DNA of 64,000 bases. Origin: JANQSP01 sp965237565. GTDB taxonomy: Bacteria; Bdellovibrionota; Bdellovibrionia; Bdellovibrionales; UBA1609. Both the position numbers and the translations under genes were made by a program. Within the stretch, counting starts at the first letter, position 1; every line of letters starts with the position of its first letter. Location of the stretch: NCBI GenBank assembly GCA_965237565.1, contig OZ250145.1, positions 1,054,001 through 1,118,000 on the forward strand. The letters run 5' to 3'. The notes beneath the pieces are model-generated. The model saw only the letters and a program-made list of their open reading frames with translations. It was not told the DNA's origin and did no database searches. This document shows, piece by piece, positions 48,425-57,078 of this stretch.

Positions 48425-49358
48425 GTGAGAATAATAAGAAAAATAAAATATTTTCTTTGTCTATTGTTGTTGCTTCTTCAAGGAATGGGTACCTTAGATG
48501 GAAAAGCCCAAGCAATAGAAAAACAGGACTATAAAAAACTGAGAATTAAAGTTTTTTCAGGTGGTGCTGTTAAAGAGAATAATTTTACCCTGAAAACTCC
48601 TAGCCTTAGTCTTGTAAGCGAGAGTCCAGGAACTGACGATACACCAACCTTAAAGGTTACAAATTTAAATCCTGACGCAACCCTTATGTTGTATAAAGAC
48701 TCTTCTTGTGGTGAAAATTCAGGCTCTGGTTCTAGTGTCTCTGCAAAGAGTAATGGAAATTTCAATGTTCCATCTGACCTAGAGGCAAGTTATGGTGGTA
48801 ATTATTACTCTGTTCAACAAACTCTAAGAGAAGAAAGCTCCATCTGTTCTGAGGCAGTGTATTATCTTCATCCTTCCCCCCCCCTTAAGTGGAATGGTGG
48901 CGCTTGCCTGAGAGTAAATTGCGTGAAGGCATCGATATTAGAATCAGTGATTTTTTCGACGATTATCTAAAAGATACGCTAAATCTTATCAGCTAACTAC
49001 TAACGGCCCTGGCCCTGATTTGCCTGCTGTTATGCTTCATGAATTAGGTCATGTTTTGGGATTATTGCATGCACCTGATGATGCCCCTCCCTCAATAATG
49101 AAACAACAATTTTTCAATAGTGATAAGCGTACTGTTACAACTTACGACAAGAAATCTATCCAAAAACTCTACGGAGGAGAAAGAACTCCTCCTCTCATGC
49201 CATTAAGAAGTACAACACATGGAAAAAGAGGCCAACAACACAGCTACCGCGAAATGAAGGCACCAGAAGATCATGAAGAGGAAAAAATAATTACCAGAAT
49301 AATTGAGATAGGTATTGATGGGAAATGCCAACATCACCAAGACAAAGAAAAAAAATAG
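48425..49358 (+). pseudogene. Frameshifted exported matrixin-like metallopeptidase
   Basis: A GTG start at 48425 opens a signal peptide (IKYFLCLLLLLLQGMGTL). The first frame reads on to KWNGGACLRVNC and stops at 48970. The second, 48901-48992, reads LPESKLREGIDIRISDFFDD and ends TAA. The third, about 49000-49358, carries LPAVMLHELGHVLGLLHAP, an HExxHxxxxxH zinc site, and the Met-turn SIMKQQ. At least two frame changes (near 48903 and 48990) are needed to join them. A run of nine C (48876-48884) lies just before but is in frame in the first part. The complete protein would be a secreted zinc peptidase of about 300 residues. Inactivation or sequencing error are both possible. Confidence 0.7.
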
Positions 49359-49577
49359 GCTCATAAAACGAAGACTTGAATTTATGAAAATCATTTTTTT
49401 TGCTTAAAGAAGATACCACCTTGTTTTAATTGATTAATTTGTCGAACAGAGGATATCAGTTCTACTGAATCCTTATTAGCAAGTTGCCGATAAGTTATAT
49501 TATGTTACATAAAGGATATTCAAAAATTCACTTTCAAATAGTTGGGCTCTGTTCCCTTCTTTAGCCCCATGTGGAAA

Positions 49578-51200
49578 CTAATAGACAGTTCTGGGGCAAG
49601 ATGCCTTCACCTGTTCTAAAAACTTTGGGAATTTATCTTTAGAAATAATAAGAGGATTTTCTTTTCCGCTGGCATGCTTGATATTTGATTTCAACAAGTT
49701 GTTCTTATTATGTAGAAAGTCCAAATCTGACTGAATTTTCCGTGTAAATTTTTTCAGTTGTGAACTATTTACCATAGAAGTCTGATCTACATAAGAGCGC
49801 CATTCTCTAAATAAATGATCGGCAGTAAGAGATTTTCCATCTAGCAAACGACTACGATATTCCTTACAGTAGCGATCTTTTTTGCAAATTCTTTGATTGG
49901 AAATTTTCTTTTTTATGTTTTCTACAAACACTTGTAAATGAGATCTGATGACTGAATGTCCACCATTGTGTGCCATATGTACAAAGGCATCTCTCAATAA
50001 GTTTGGATTAAATAAAGGAACTGTTTTTATTTTTTGTTTTGTGATTGTTTTAGACTTTATTTTGAGGTTTTGATAAACATTGTAAACTTCAGAAGAATCC
50101 CACATAACCCACTCCACCTTTCTAGGTTTTTTGCCATCACCTTTTTTTTGTATTTCTCCTTGAAGAATCATTATTTCATTCAGGCGAATCCTTTCTTTGG
50201 CTTTTTTTGGCATTTTTTTAGGGGGGTTTTTAGATCCCAAATAATCAGGTATTTCCGAATACGTATTATCAAAATACTTCATATTTATTCTGATATTAAA
50301 CATAGAGTAAAATAAACAGGAATAAGGATCATGAGTCATTCCACATGTCAGAGATGCTTGCTTCACCATCTTATAAAAAGACTTATCACTCATTGTCGGA
50401 GTTCTTGTAAGAACATCTTGAGGGATGACCTTATCTTTTAATCCAGGACATTTTTTTACTGCATTTGTATAGATGTATCCAAATCTTGAAGGAGGAACTG
50501 GGTTATTGTATCTGTTGATTCGTGGGTTCCTTCTATAAATGTGCTTGTTAATAAATGCCATAGTATCAGATGTTAGTTGCCCATAACAACGAGCCCCTGT
50601 GGGGCTTCTTGCATTGAGAATAAAGTGAGATTCATGATTGAAAAGAGCGAAGGCTTGTTTTTTTTCATTAGCGGAAAAACTAAGACAATCGGCTACTTGA
50701 TTGAAGCTTGCGGCAGTCATATCAATATAGTCTTGATTCAGACAAGGTCTTGTTCTTTTTATAAAAGCTGATACTCTTTCTGGATATGCCCAGCGGTCGG
50801 TGTTTTTTTTGCAACCAAAAAGACCATGTTTTATCCTGCCTGTTATCCTCTTATTGCCAGCTCCATTGATAGCGGATGCATAAAAACAAATAGGAGGAAT
50901 GATATTAGAATCTGCAAGAGTGGTTTGCAATTTTCTTAGCCCAGGCATATCGAGAGGCCCCACAAAATTAGATATACATTCCAGACAGGTAGCTTTTGCT
51001 TCTACGGAATCAATAGGTGAATAAAGCGAAAATTGTGCTAAAGGTGTAACAAAATTTTTATTCCATGTTTTGTTTCTTCCTTTGCATTCTTCATAGGAAA
51101 TTTTATGGGGAATAGCGAATGCATCCATATGTAGGAAAAAGGCACTCACAATGGCAAATAAGAAGGAATAAATAAAAATCTGAAAAAGGATATTTTTCAT
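49578..51200 (-). CDS. Exported lytic transglycosylase-like (SLT) protein
   Basis: 540 residues. Signal peptide ILFQIFIYSFLFAIVSAFFL. A lysozyme-like core near residues 185-225 reads AFALFNHESHFILNARSPTGARCYGQLT, split here as catalytic Glu in NHESHF and the S-x-TGA-x-G/C-x-x-QL block of SLT domains. The surrounding region holds many Cys, as expected for a disulfide-rich periplasmic protein. The rest (about 300 residues) is basic and unlike known fusions. ATG 51200 follows AGGTG closely and the TAG of the upstream gene by five bases, so the pair is co-translated. It probably cleaves or binds peptidoglycan; specificity is unknown. Confidence 0.72.
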   Translation of the reverse strand: MKNILFQIFIYSFLFAIVSAFFLHMDAFAIPHKISYEECKGRNKTWNKNFVTPLAQFSLYSPIDSVEAKATCLECISNFVGPLDMPGLRKLQTTLADSNIIPPICFYASAINGAGNKRITGRIKHGLFGCKKNTDRWAYPERVSAFIKRTRPCLNQDYIDMTAASFNQVADCLSFSANEKKQAFALFNHESHFILNARSPTGARCYGQLTSDTMAFINKHIYRRNPRINRYNNPVPPSRFGYIYTNAVKKCPGLKDKVIPQDVLTRTPTMSDKSFYKMVKQASLTCGMTHDPYSCLFYSMFNIRINMKYFDNTYSEIPDYLGSKNPPKKMPKKAKERIRLNEIMILQGEIQKKGDGKKPRKVEWVMWDSSEVYNVYQNLKIKSKTITKQKIKTVPLFNPNLLRDAFVHMAHNGGHSVIRSHLQVFVENIKKKISNQRICKKDRYCKEYRSRLLDGKSLTADHLFREWRSYVDQTSMVNSSQLKKFTRKIQSDLDFLHNKNNLLKSNIKHASGKENPLIISKDKFPKFLEQVKASCPRTVY

Positions 51201-51205
51201 AACAC

Positions 51206-51793
51206 CTACAAGCAACTCAGCCCTTTATAGACCTTTTGGGCCCACAAATGAGGGATATCTTTTATATTTTTTGATAAATTATAATAATTTCGATAGCTCA
51301 GTAAAAAATTATTTTTTAGATCTAATTTTTTTTCTTTTACAAGACGAAAATCTATTTGTTCTCCCATAGAGAGTGCTTCTTTCGACAGATTGTTTTTTAT
51401 AGAGCGTAAAAAGATAGAATCTTTTACAGACAAATAAGGATATTTTTGAAGATAATCGGTAGTTATTTTTTGCAAGATCTGTAAATCGTTATTGAGTTGA
51501 GATATTTTTTTATTTAGAGGCATATTTTTTGTACACAATTTGCTGATATGATAGATATGATGAACAAGCTTTTTTCGCATGAACTTTGCGTCGGGATGTT
51601 TTTTATACCCTTTTCCCAGTATTTCTTCTTTTGTTTGGAAATCTTTTTTGGTGATAATTTTTGTTTTTTCTTTTGCTAAAATATTTGTGATTTTTTCTGA
51701 CAAAAGATTGCTACTTTCTTTTCTTTCTTTTGCACCAGAAAAAAAGACAAGAAAAAAACTAAAAAAAATACTGAAGATAATTATTTTTTTCAT
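51206..51793 (-). CDS. Exported hypothetical protein paired with the SLT protein
   Basis: 195 residues. Signal peptide KKIIIFSIFFSFFLVFFSG. The mature chain is basic and helical: KEKTKIITKKDFQTKEEI, LNKKISQLNNDLQILQKI, EQIDFRLVKEKKLDL. Two Cys (near residues 84 and 194). No recognisable domain. It stands five bases upstream of the SLT gene in the same orientation, so a shared envelope role is likely but unproved. Confidence 0.6.
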   Translation of the reverse strand: MKKIIIFSIFFSFFLVFFSGAKERKESSNLLSEKITNILAKEKTKIITKKDFQTKEEILGKGYKKHPDAKFMRKKLVHHIYHISKLCTKNMPLNKKISQLNNDLQILQKITTDYLQKYPYLSVKDSIFLRSIKNNLSKEALSMGEQIDFRLVKEKKLDLKNNFLLSYRNYYNLSKNIKDIPHLWAQKVYKGLSCL

Positions 51794-51896
51794 TAAAGAG
51801 TGAAGCCCTTAGTGACAAAGAAAAAAAATCTCACAAAGAATTTGTTATGATAAAAAAGTTTCATTTCTATAAAGACGAGTGGGTGCATAGGAATCA

Positions 51897-53231
51897 TTAC
51901 TCATAAAAGATCTCAGGATAGTCCTTGTTCTCTTTTATAAAATCGTCCGCATCATATATATCATTACAATCTGTAAATTGTATGATTCCCAATTTTTCTT
52001 CTGCTTCGTAATAATCACAATTGGTTCCCTCATTCCCCTCTTTATCGGGATCTCCTCTTGAGCCTTCACTGTCTATCAATCTATCAAATTCTTCTACAGT
52101 ATTCCATTCTCTAATTATAAGATGAATTTGGTGTTTGATTTCTCGAGCTTGGTCCAAACAAGTCCAAGTGAGATAGGGATAGCCTGTATATTGAAATGGT
52201 GTAAATCCTTCGGATGGTGAATTAGGAGGGACATAAAATTTGGGCGGATTAGTAGCAAAACCATTTTCTGATCCGTCCCAATAATTTGCAGTGGGTAGTG
52301 AATAAGGACGAAGTGTCTTACCCGATCCCTTTGGATCTACGGAATCTTTTAAAGCAGGAATAGTAAATACCTGCTTCAGTCCAGCTCTTAAAGTTTCATA
52401 GACAAGAGGAATGGGAACTTCATCTTCTTTGGTGAAGCCATCCCAATTTGCAAAACGAGCTACGCCTCCAATGCATTCTTTCAACTTGCCACCCCAATCT
52501 CCATTATCTACCTCAGTATCATCCTTATCTCTTACAACATAGTCACCAAAACAACAATTCCCCAAACCCTCTTGATCGCTCTTATCATATGTGGCACAAA
52601 AATCTTCAACTGATTCTTGACCCTGAAAAGAATTATTACATATTCCTGCAACGCTAGTAGCATCAAGAGCACAACCATTGAGACAGTACCTTGTTTCAGT
52701 TGTGGAAGCAGCAGTAGTGGTAGGGCTCGTTGAGATCGCACCTGGTATTTCAGCTTCACATTCATAAATTATTTCAGGACCAACAGCCACTGGTTGATTA
52801 AAATGCCAATGAACTTGGAAAGCTAAATAGTCACACATCCCTGGGGGGACATTGTATTCTAGTGGAAGAGCATGAAACCACAAATCTCCTTCAACTACAT
52901 CGAGCGTACAGTAGAGATCTTCAGTGGATTCTCTATCCGCACTGATGCTACAATTGACTGTTATATCTTCGTCTCTTTGATAGAGGGCATACTTTTGCCC
53001 TGTGGGATTGTTCTCTCTTTGCTCAACTGTATTCGTTGAAAAGTAGGAATCGCCGCCTACATCGACATATAGAAAATTAATATCTGGAATTCCAATAGAA
53101 ACATTGTTCGCAATAGGAAGAGAAGAAAAATCAGAAAAATCGTTATCTCCAAAGAGTCGTAATTGGTTGCAGGCTACAACAAATGAAACAAGAAAAATGG
53201 GGACAAAAATCCACTTTAGAAAACTCTTCAT
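51897..53231 (-). CDS. Large Cys-rich lipoprotein of unknown family
   Basis: 444 residues. Lipobox FVVAC21 ends the signal. The mature part has more than fifteen Cys, including CLNGCALDATSVAGICNNSF, CATYDKSDQEGLGNCCF and CLDQAREIK, suggesting several disulfide-linked modules. A Thr/Ser-rich linker (TSPTTTAASTTE) divides it near residue 175. Acidic tail. No enzyme motif seen. It is the last of the accessory exported genes before the methylcitrate genes. Confidence 0.65.
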   Translation of the reverse strand: MKSFLKWIFVPIFLVSFVVACNQLRLFGDNDFSDFSSLPIANNVSIGIPDINFLYVDVGGDSYFSTNTVEQRENNPTGQKYALYQRDEDITVNCSISADRESTEDLYCTLDVVEGDLWFHALPLEYNVPPGMCDYLAFQVHWHFNQPVAVGPEIIYECEAEIPGAISTSPTTTAASTTETRYCLNGCALDATSVAGICNNSFQGQESVEDFCATYDKSDQEGLGNCCFGDYVVRDKDDTEVDNGDWGGKLKECIGGVARFANWDGFTKEDEVPIPLVYETLRAGLKQVFTIPALKDSVDPKGSGKTLRPYSLPTANYWDGSENGFATNPPKFYVPPNSPSEGFTPFQYTGYPYLTWTCLDQAREIKHQIHLIIREWNTVEEFDRLIDSEGSRGDPDKEGNEGTNCDYYEAEEKLGIIQFTDCNDIYDADDFIKENKDYPEIFYE

Positions 53232-53370
53232 GACCTATTTTTTCGGTTAGAAAGAGCTTTTTATTTAGGAATAAACTGATTTTTTAGTGCTTAGACTTTT
53301 GAATAGGAAAATAAATCATTTACTCAAGATTTTAGTCTAGGTTTTTTTGACAATTTTTTTCTTTTTGTGT

Positions 53371-54492
53371 TTATTCGCTTTTTATTCCCGAGGGAGGAAC
53401 TGTTTTGTCCATAGCTCCCACATATTCACAAAGCGGGCGTATGATTCGGTTGTTTTTTCTCTGCTCCATGATATGAGCGCTCCATCCAGAAATTCGGCTC
53501 ATGACAAATAAGGGAGTGAAGGCATCAATATCAAAACCCATCATATAATATGCGGGACCAGCAGGAAGATCTAGATTGGGATAAATATTTTTTTCTTCCA
53601 ACATGGTTTTTGTTAGAATATTATAAATATCCATCCACTTATGATTTTTCGTTACCTTAGCCATTTTTTGAGCACAGGCGAGCATTTGTGGGACTCTGGA
53701 GTCACCTTTTTTATACACACGGTGACCAAAGCCCATGATTTTTCTTTTTTCTTTGAGTGCTTGTAGTAACCACTCTTTTGCTTTTTCCGGTTCTCCAATC
53801 TCTTTCATTACATACATGACTTGTTCATTGGCACCCCCATGCAAGGGACCCTTCAAAGCTCCAATGGCTCCCGTGACGGCTGAATAAATATCTGTGGTAG
53901 TTGAAAGAATCACTCTTGCAGAAAATGTGGATGCATTGAATCCGTGTTCTGCATAAAGAACCATAGAAGCTTCGAAGGCGGATACCACCTCTTTCACTGG
54001 AACTTTCCCGAAATACATTTGCAAAAAATTTTCAATAAAAGGTTTATCTGAATGTACAATGGGTTCTTGTTTTTTTCTAAAGTGATTATGGGCTGCTATC
54101 CAAAATGGAATATTGGCAAGTAAGTGAAAAGCTTTTCGTTCCAAAATTTCTTCACTATCGTCCCAGGTGTATTTGTCCAAAGCTCCTGCCATGGATACTG
54201 CCGTTCTCAGGGCATCCATGGGGTGAGCCTTAGAACATTCTTTTAACATGTTTAGAATGCTTGGCTCAGATTTTCTGGCCTGCTTTTCTTGTTCTTCAAA
54301 ATCTTTTAATTCTTTTTGTGTGGGTAGTTCCCCTTTCCAAAGCAAAAAAACAGTAGCTAAAAAGGATGAATATTTTGCCAATTCATCTACGGGATAGCCA
54401 CGATAAATCAGAGCACTTTTTTCAGGGATTACTTTTGAGACAGCGCTTTCATCGACAATTACACCTTCCAATCCTTTTTTTGCTTTGATCAT
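53371..54492 (-). CDS. prpC: 2-methylcitrate synthase / citrate synthase family
   Basis: A 373-residue citrate-synthase-fold enzyme. The catalytic blocks are AEHGFNASTF (His), GPLHGGANEQ (His), GFGHRVYKKGDSRVP and the Asp in MGFDIDAFTPLFVMSR. NRIIRPLCEYVG ends the active site. The short length and its position behind prpD-prpB make 2-methylcitrate synthase (propionyl-CoA plus oxaloacetate) the likely role; citrate synthase activity cannot be excluded from sequence alone. It is 16 bases downstream of prpB. Confidence 0.9.
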   Translation of the reverse strand: MIKAKKGLEGVIVDESAVSKVIPEKSALIYRGYPVDELAKYSSFLATVFLLWKGELPTQKELKDFEEQEKQARKSEPSILNMLKECSKAHPMDALRTAVSMAGALDKYTWDDSEEILERKAFHLLANIPFWIAAHNHFRKKQEPIVHSDKPFIENFLQMYFGKVPVKEVVSAFEASMVLYAEHGFNASTFSARVILSTTTDIYSAVTGAIGALKGPLHGGANEQVMYVMKEIGEPEKAKEWLLQALKEKRKIMGFGHRVYKKGDSRVPQMLACAQKMAKVTKNHKWMDIYNILTKTMLEEKNIYPNLDLPAGPAYYMMGFDIDAFTPLFVMSRISGWSAHIMEQRKNNRIIRPLCEYVGAMDKTVPPSGIKSE

Positions 54493-54508
54493 TTTTCACA
54501 TTCTTTTT

Positions 54509-55405
54509 TTATTTTTTGTCACCGGCATTTTTGTCCCACTCTACATACTTTTCATACTGAATGAGTTCATAAAGTTCTTCTCTGCTGAGCATTTGCGCTA
54601 ACAGTTTTTTTTGATTCCCCTCCGAATCAAGAACTTCTAGACCTTGTTGAACAGCTTTTAGGGCCAGTCGCCAGAGAGTCACTGGATATAGGGCGATATT
54701 GTAGCCCATTTTTTCTAAAGCTTTAGCCGAAAGAATTTTGGATTTTCCAAATTCGGTCATATTTGCTAGTAAGGGTCCATCCACTTTTTGTCTAAACTCT
54801 TCAAATTCTTCTTTGTTTTCCAAAGCTTCAGGAAAAAGTGCTTCAGCTCCCGCAGATAGATAGGCTCTTCCCCTTTCGATGGTAGCTTTTAGATCTTCAG
54901 GACCTCTAGCATCTATTCGAGCCATGATCAAAAAATTGGGATCTGTTTTTGCTTTCAAGGCTACTTCAATTTTTTTTTGCATAGATTTTGTGCTGATCAA
55001 TTTTTTATTATCAAGGTGGCCACATTTTTTGGGGCTTTCTTGATCTTCTAGATGAAGCCCACAAAAACCTGCCATCTCCAATTTTTGGACACTCCTTGCT
55101 ACATTGAGATTTCCTCCAAAGCCTGTATCTGCATCAGCCAAAGCGGGCAAAGGGCTGGATGCAATCATCTGTCCCCCTCTGGTAGTAAGATCGGAGAGAT
55201 GATTCATTTCTAGGTCTGGCAGGCACAAGTCACTAGAAATCACAGCTCCAGAAACATAGAGTCCTTCGAATCCTTTTTTCTCAATCAGCTTTGAAACGAG
55301 TGGGGAAAAAGTGCCTATAAATCGGAGAATCTTTTTATTACAAAGAGAAGCTCGAAACTTTTTCCTTTTTTCATACACATTTGGATTTGAAAAAATCAAG
55401 CTCAA
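54509..55405 (-). CDS. prpB: 2-methylisocitrate lyase
   Basis: A 298-residue ICL/PEP-mutase-fold lyase that splits methylisocitrate into pyruvate and succinate. YVSGAVISSDLCLPDLEM, LADADTGFGGNLNVA (metal Asp residues), GLHLEDQESPKKCGHLDNK with the active-site KKCGH loop, and MARIDARG are diagnostic. It is separated from prpD by 167 bases with no gene, in which a weak dyad around CCATGAATGTACAATA may matter. Same strand as prpC. Confidence 0.94.
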   Translation of the reverse strand: MSLIFSNPNVYEKRKKFRASLCNKKILRFIGTFSPLVSKLIEKKGFEGLYVSGAVISSDLCLPDLEMNHLSDLTTRGGQMIASSPLPALADADTGFGGNLNVARSVQKLEMAGFCGLHLEDQESPKKCGHLDNKKLISTKSMQKKIEVALKAKTDPNFLIMARIDARGPEDLKATIERGRAYLSAGAEALFPEALENKEEFEEFRQKVDGPLLANMTEFGKSKILSAKALEKMGYNIALYPVTLWRLALKAVQQGLEVLDSEGNQKKLLAQMLSREELYELIQYEKYVEWDKNAGDKK

Positions 55406-55572
55406 GTAGTGTTCCTCTCAGTGGGATGGTTCCAGTAAAATCTGATGAGGAGTTTAAAAAATATATCCCTAAATGTAAATACATTTGCAAACAGTTTTGG
55501 GAGTGATGGGAAGATTGTACATTCATATACATGCATTGTCTTTGATGGCTCCTGCCCATGAATGTACAATAG

Positions 55573-57078
55573 CTATTCATCCAATAAGCCGGGTTTCCCT
55601 TTTGGAAGAACGGAAGAGCACTGAACATTTAATTCTTTTACTTCTTTTGAGTTGAGTTCAGGCAATCTAGTGACTAATGATAGAAATCGTTTTTTTTCCT
55701 TCTCCCTAACTGAGGTAGATTCACTTAATTCCATAAATTTTTGAATGTAATTTTTTCTTTGAAAGGGTCTTTCCCCTGCAGGATGAGCTTTGGCTCTTCT
55801 CTTCTCTGCACTGATTTTTGAGCCATCTTTAAAAAATATTTCTATATGAGCCCCAAAGCTTCTTTCGTTAGGGTTTGGATGGTGATAAAGCTCCGTCCAC
55901 TTTTTATTTTCTACCGTTTTGATTTTTTCCCACAAACGAAGAGTTTGCTCCTTGGATGCTCTTTTTGTTTCATAGGATTTTTCGTGATGCCAAAAACCGT
56001 CTTCAAGAGCGACGGCAAATATATAGCTAATGCTATGATCTAGGGTTTCTCGGCTGATTTTGGGGTCTTGCTTTTGCGGATCTTTTGAACCGCTTCCAAT
56101 CACATAGTGAGTGTGATGGGAAGTGTGAATTTTGATTTCGGAAATAGCTTCTAGATCGGTAATTTTTTTTCTTATCTCAAAAGCTAGATCGATCAAAGCT
56201 TGTGATTGGTATTCCGCAGAATATTCTTTTGTATAAGATTCTAGGATGGCTTTTTTTTCTTCTCCTTTTTCAGGCAAAAAAACTTCATACTGTGCATCGG
56301 GACCAGCTAAAAAATGAGCAATAACGGAATCCTCTCCCTCATAAATGGGAGAAGGAGATTTTTCCCCTCTGAGAGCACGATCCACAGCCTCTATAGCTGT
56401 TTTTCCAGCATGGGCAGGAGCGTAGGCTTTCCAAGAAGAAATCTCCCCTTTTCTGGATTGACGAGTGGTGAAAGCCAAATGCACAGCTTGGTTAATAGCT
56501 TGAAAAAGATTTTCTTGATCCATTGATAACAAAGCTCCGATCCCTGCCACTTGGGATGGTAAAAGGTGTGCGATGTGGTCGACTTTGTGTTTGTGGAGGC
56601 AGATTGCTTTTACTAAAGAGATATGAATTTCATAGGATGAAAGCAAAGCTCTTAGCAAGTCTGCCCCAGAGCAAGATTTTTGCTGAGCCACTGCCAAAAC
56701 AGGGGGGATGTTGTCAGCTGGATGAGAATAATCAGCAGCTAGAAAGGTATCATGAAAATCCAACTCCCGAACGGCTACCCCATTTGCCCATGCACACCAG
56801 TTGGCAAAAAATTTTTTTTCATTTGAAACACCTATAATGGTGGCTCCTGTTTTGAGAGGATGGAGCAAGGCCTGATCTCTTGCATGCTTTACTGGTTTTC
56901 TATCTAAGCTCGCAACTGCGACTGCCATGTTGTCAATCATGCGGTTGATGAGCATTTCAGAAGCTTTTTCAGAAATGGGAGATTTGTCCAAAGCACAGGT
57001 AGCCAGTTTCCAAGCAAGTTGCTTTTCCTTTGCCAGTTTTTTTTCTGAAGAATGTACTCGAAGCAAATGTGCCTTCAT
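55573..57078 (-). CDS. prpD: 2-methylcitrate dehydratase
   Basis: A 501-residue MmgE/PrpD-family enzyme. ANGVAVRELDFHDTFLAADYSHPADNIPPVLAVAQ (read in blocks RELDFHDTF and HPADNIPP), CLHKHKVDHIAHLLPSQVAG, and AHPAGERPFQRKNYIQKF match PrpD. It dehydrates methylcitrate, the step between PrpC and PrpB. Its ATG (57078) overlaps the valS TGA in ATGA, so it is translated from the yebC-valS transcript. No prpF, acnD or prpR is present; an aconitase elsewhere must finish the step. Confidence 0.93.
   Translation of the reverse strand: MKAHLLRVHSSEKKLAKEKQLAWKLATCALDKSPISEKASEMLINRMIDNMAVAVASLDRKPVKHARDQALLHPLKTGATIIGVSNEKKFFANWCAWANGVAVRELDFHDTFLAADYSHPADNIPPVLAVAQQKSCSGADLLRALLSSYEIHISLVKAICLHKHKVDHIAHLLPSQVAGIGALLSMDQENLFQAINQAVHLAFTTRQSRKGEISSWKAYAPAHAGKTAIEAVDRALRGEKSPSPIYEGEDSVIAHFLAGPDAQYEVFLPEKGEEKKAILESYTKEYSAEYQSQALIDLAFEIRKKITDLEAISEIKIHTSHHTHYVIGSGSKDPQKQDPKISRETLDHSISYIFAVALEDGFWHHEKSYETKRASKEQTLRLWEKIKTVENKKWTELYHHPNPNERSFGAHIEIFFKDGSKISAEKRRAKAHPAGERPFQRKNYIQKFMELSESTSVREKEKKRFLSLVTRLPELNSKEVKELNVQCSSVLPKGKPGLLDE

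Noticed and set aside
48876..48884. Nine-C tract as a phase-variation switch
   Set aside because: The frame is intact through the tract; the breaks lie further on (about 48903 and 48990), so a one-base slip in the tract would not restore the whole frame.
55371..55628. 85-codon frame between prpB and prpD
   Set aside because: It overlaps both ends of real genes and has no start signal.
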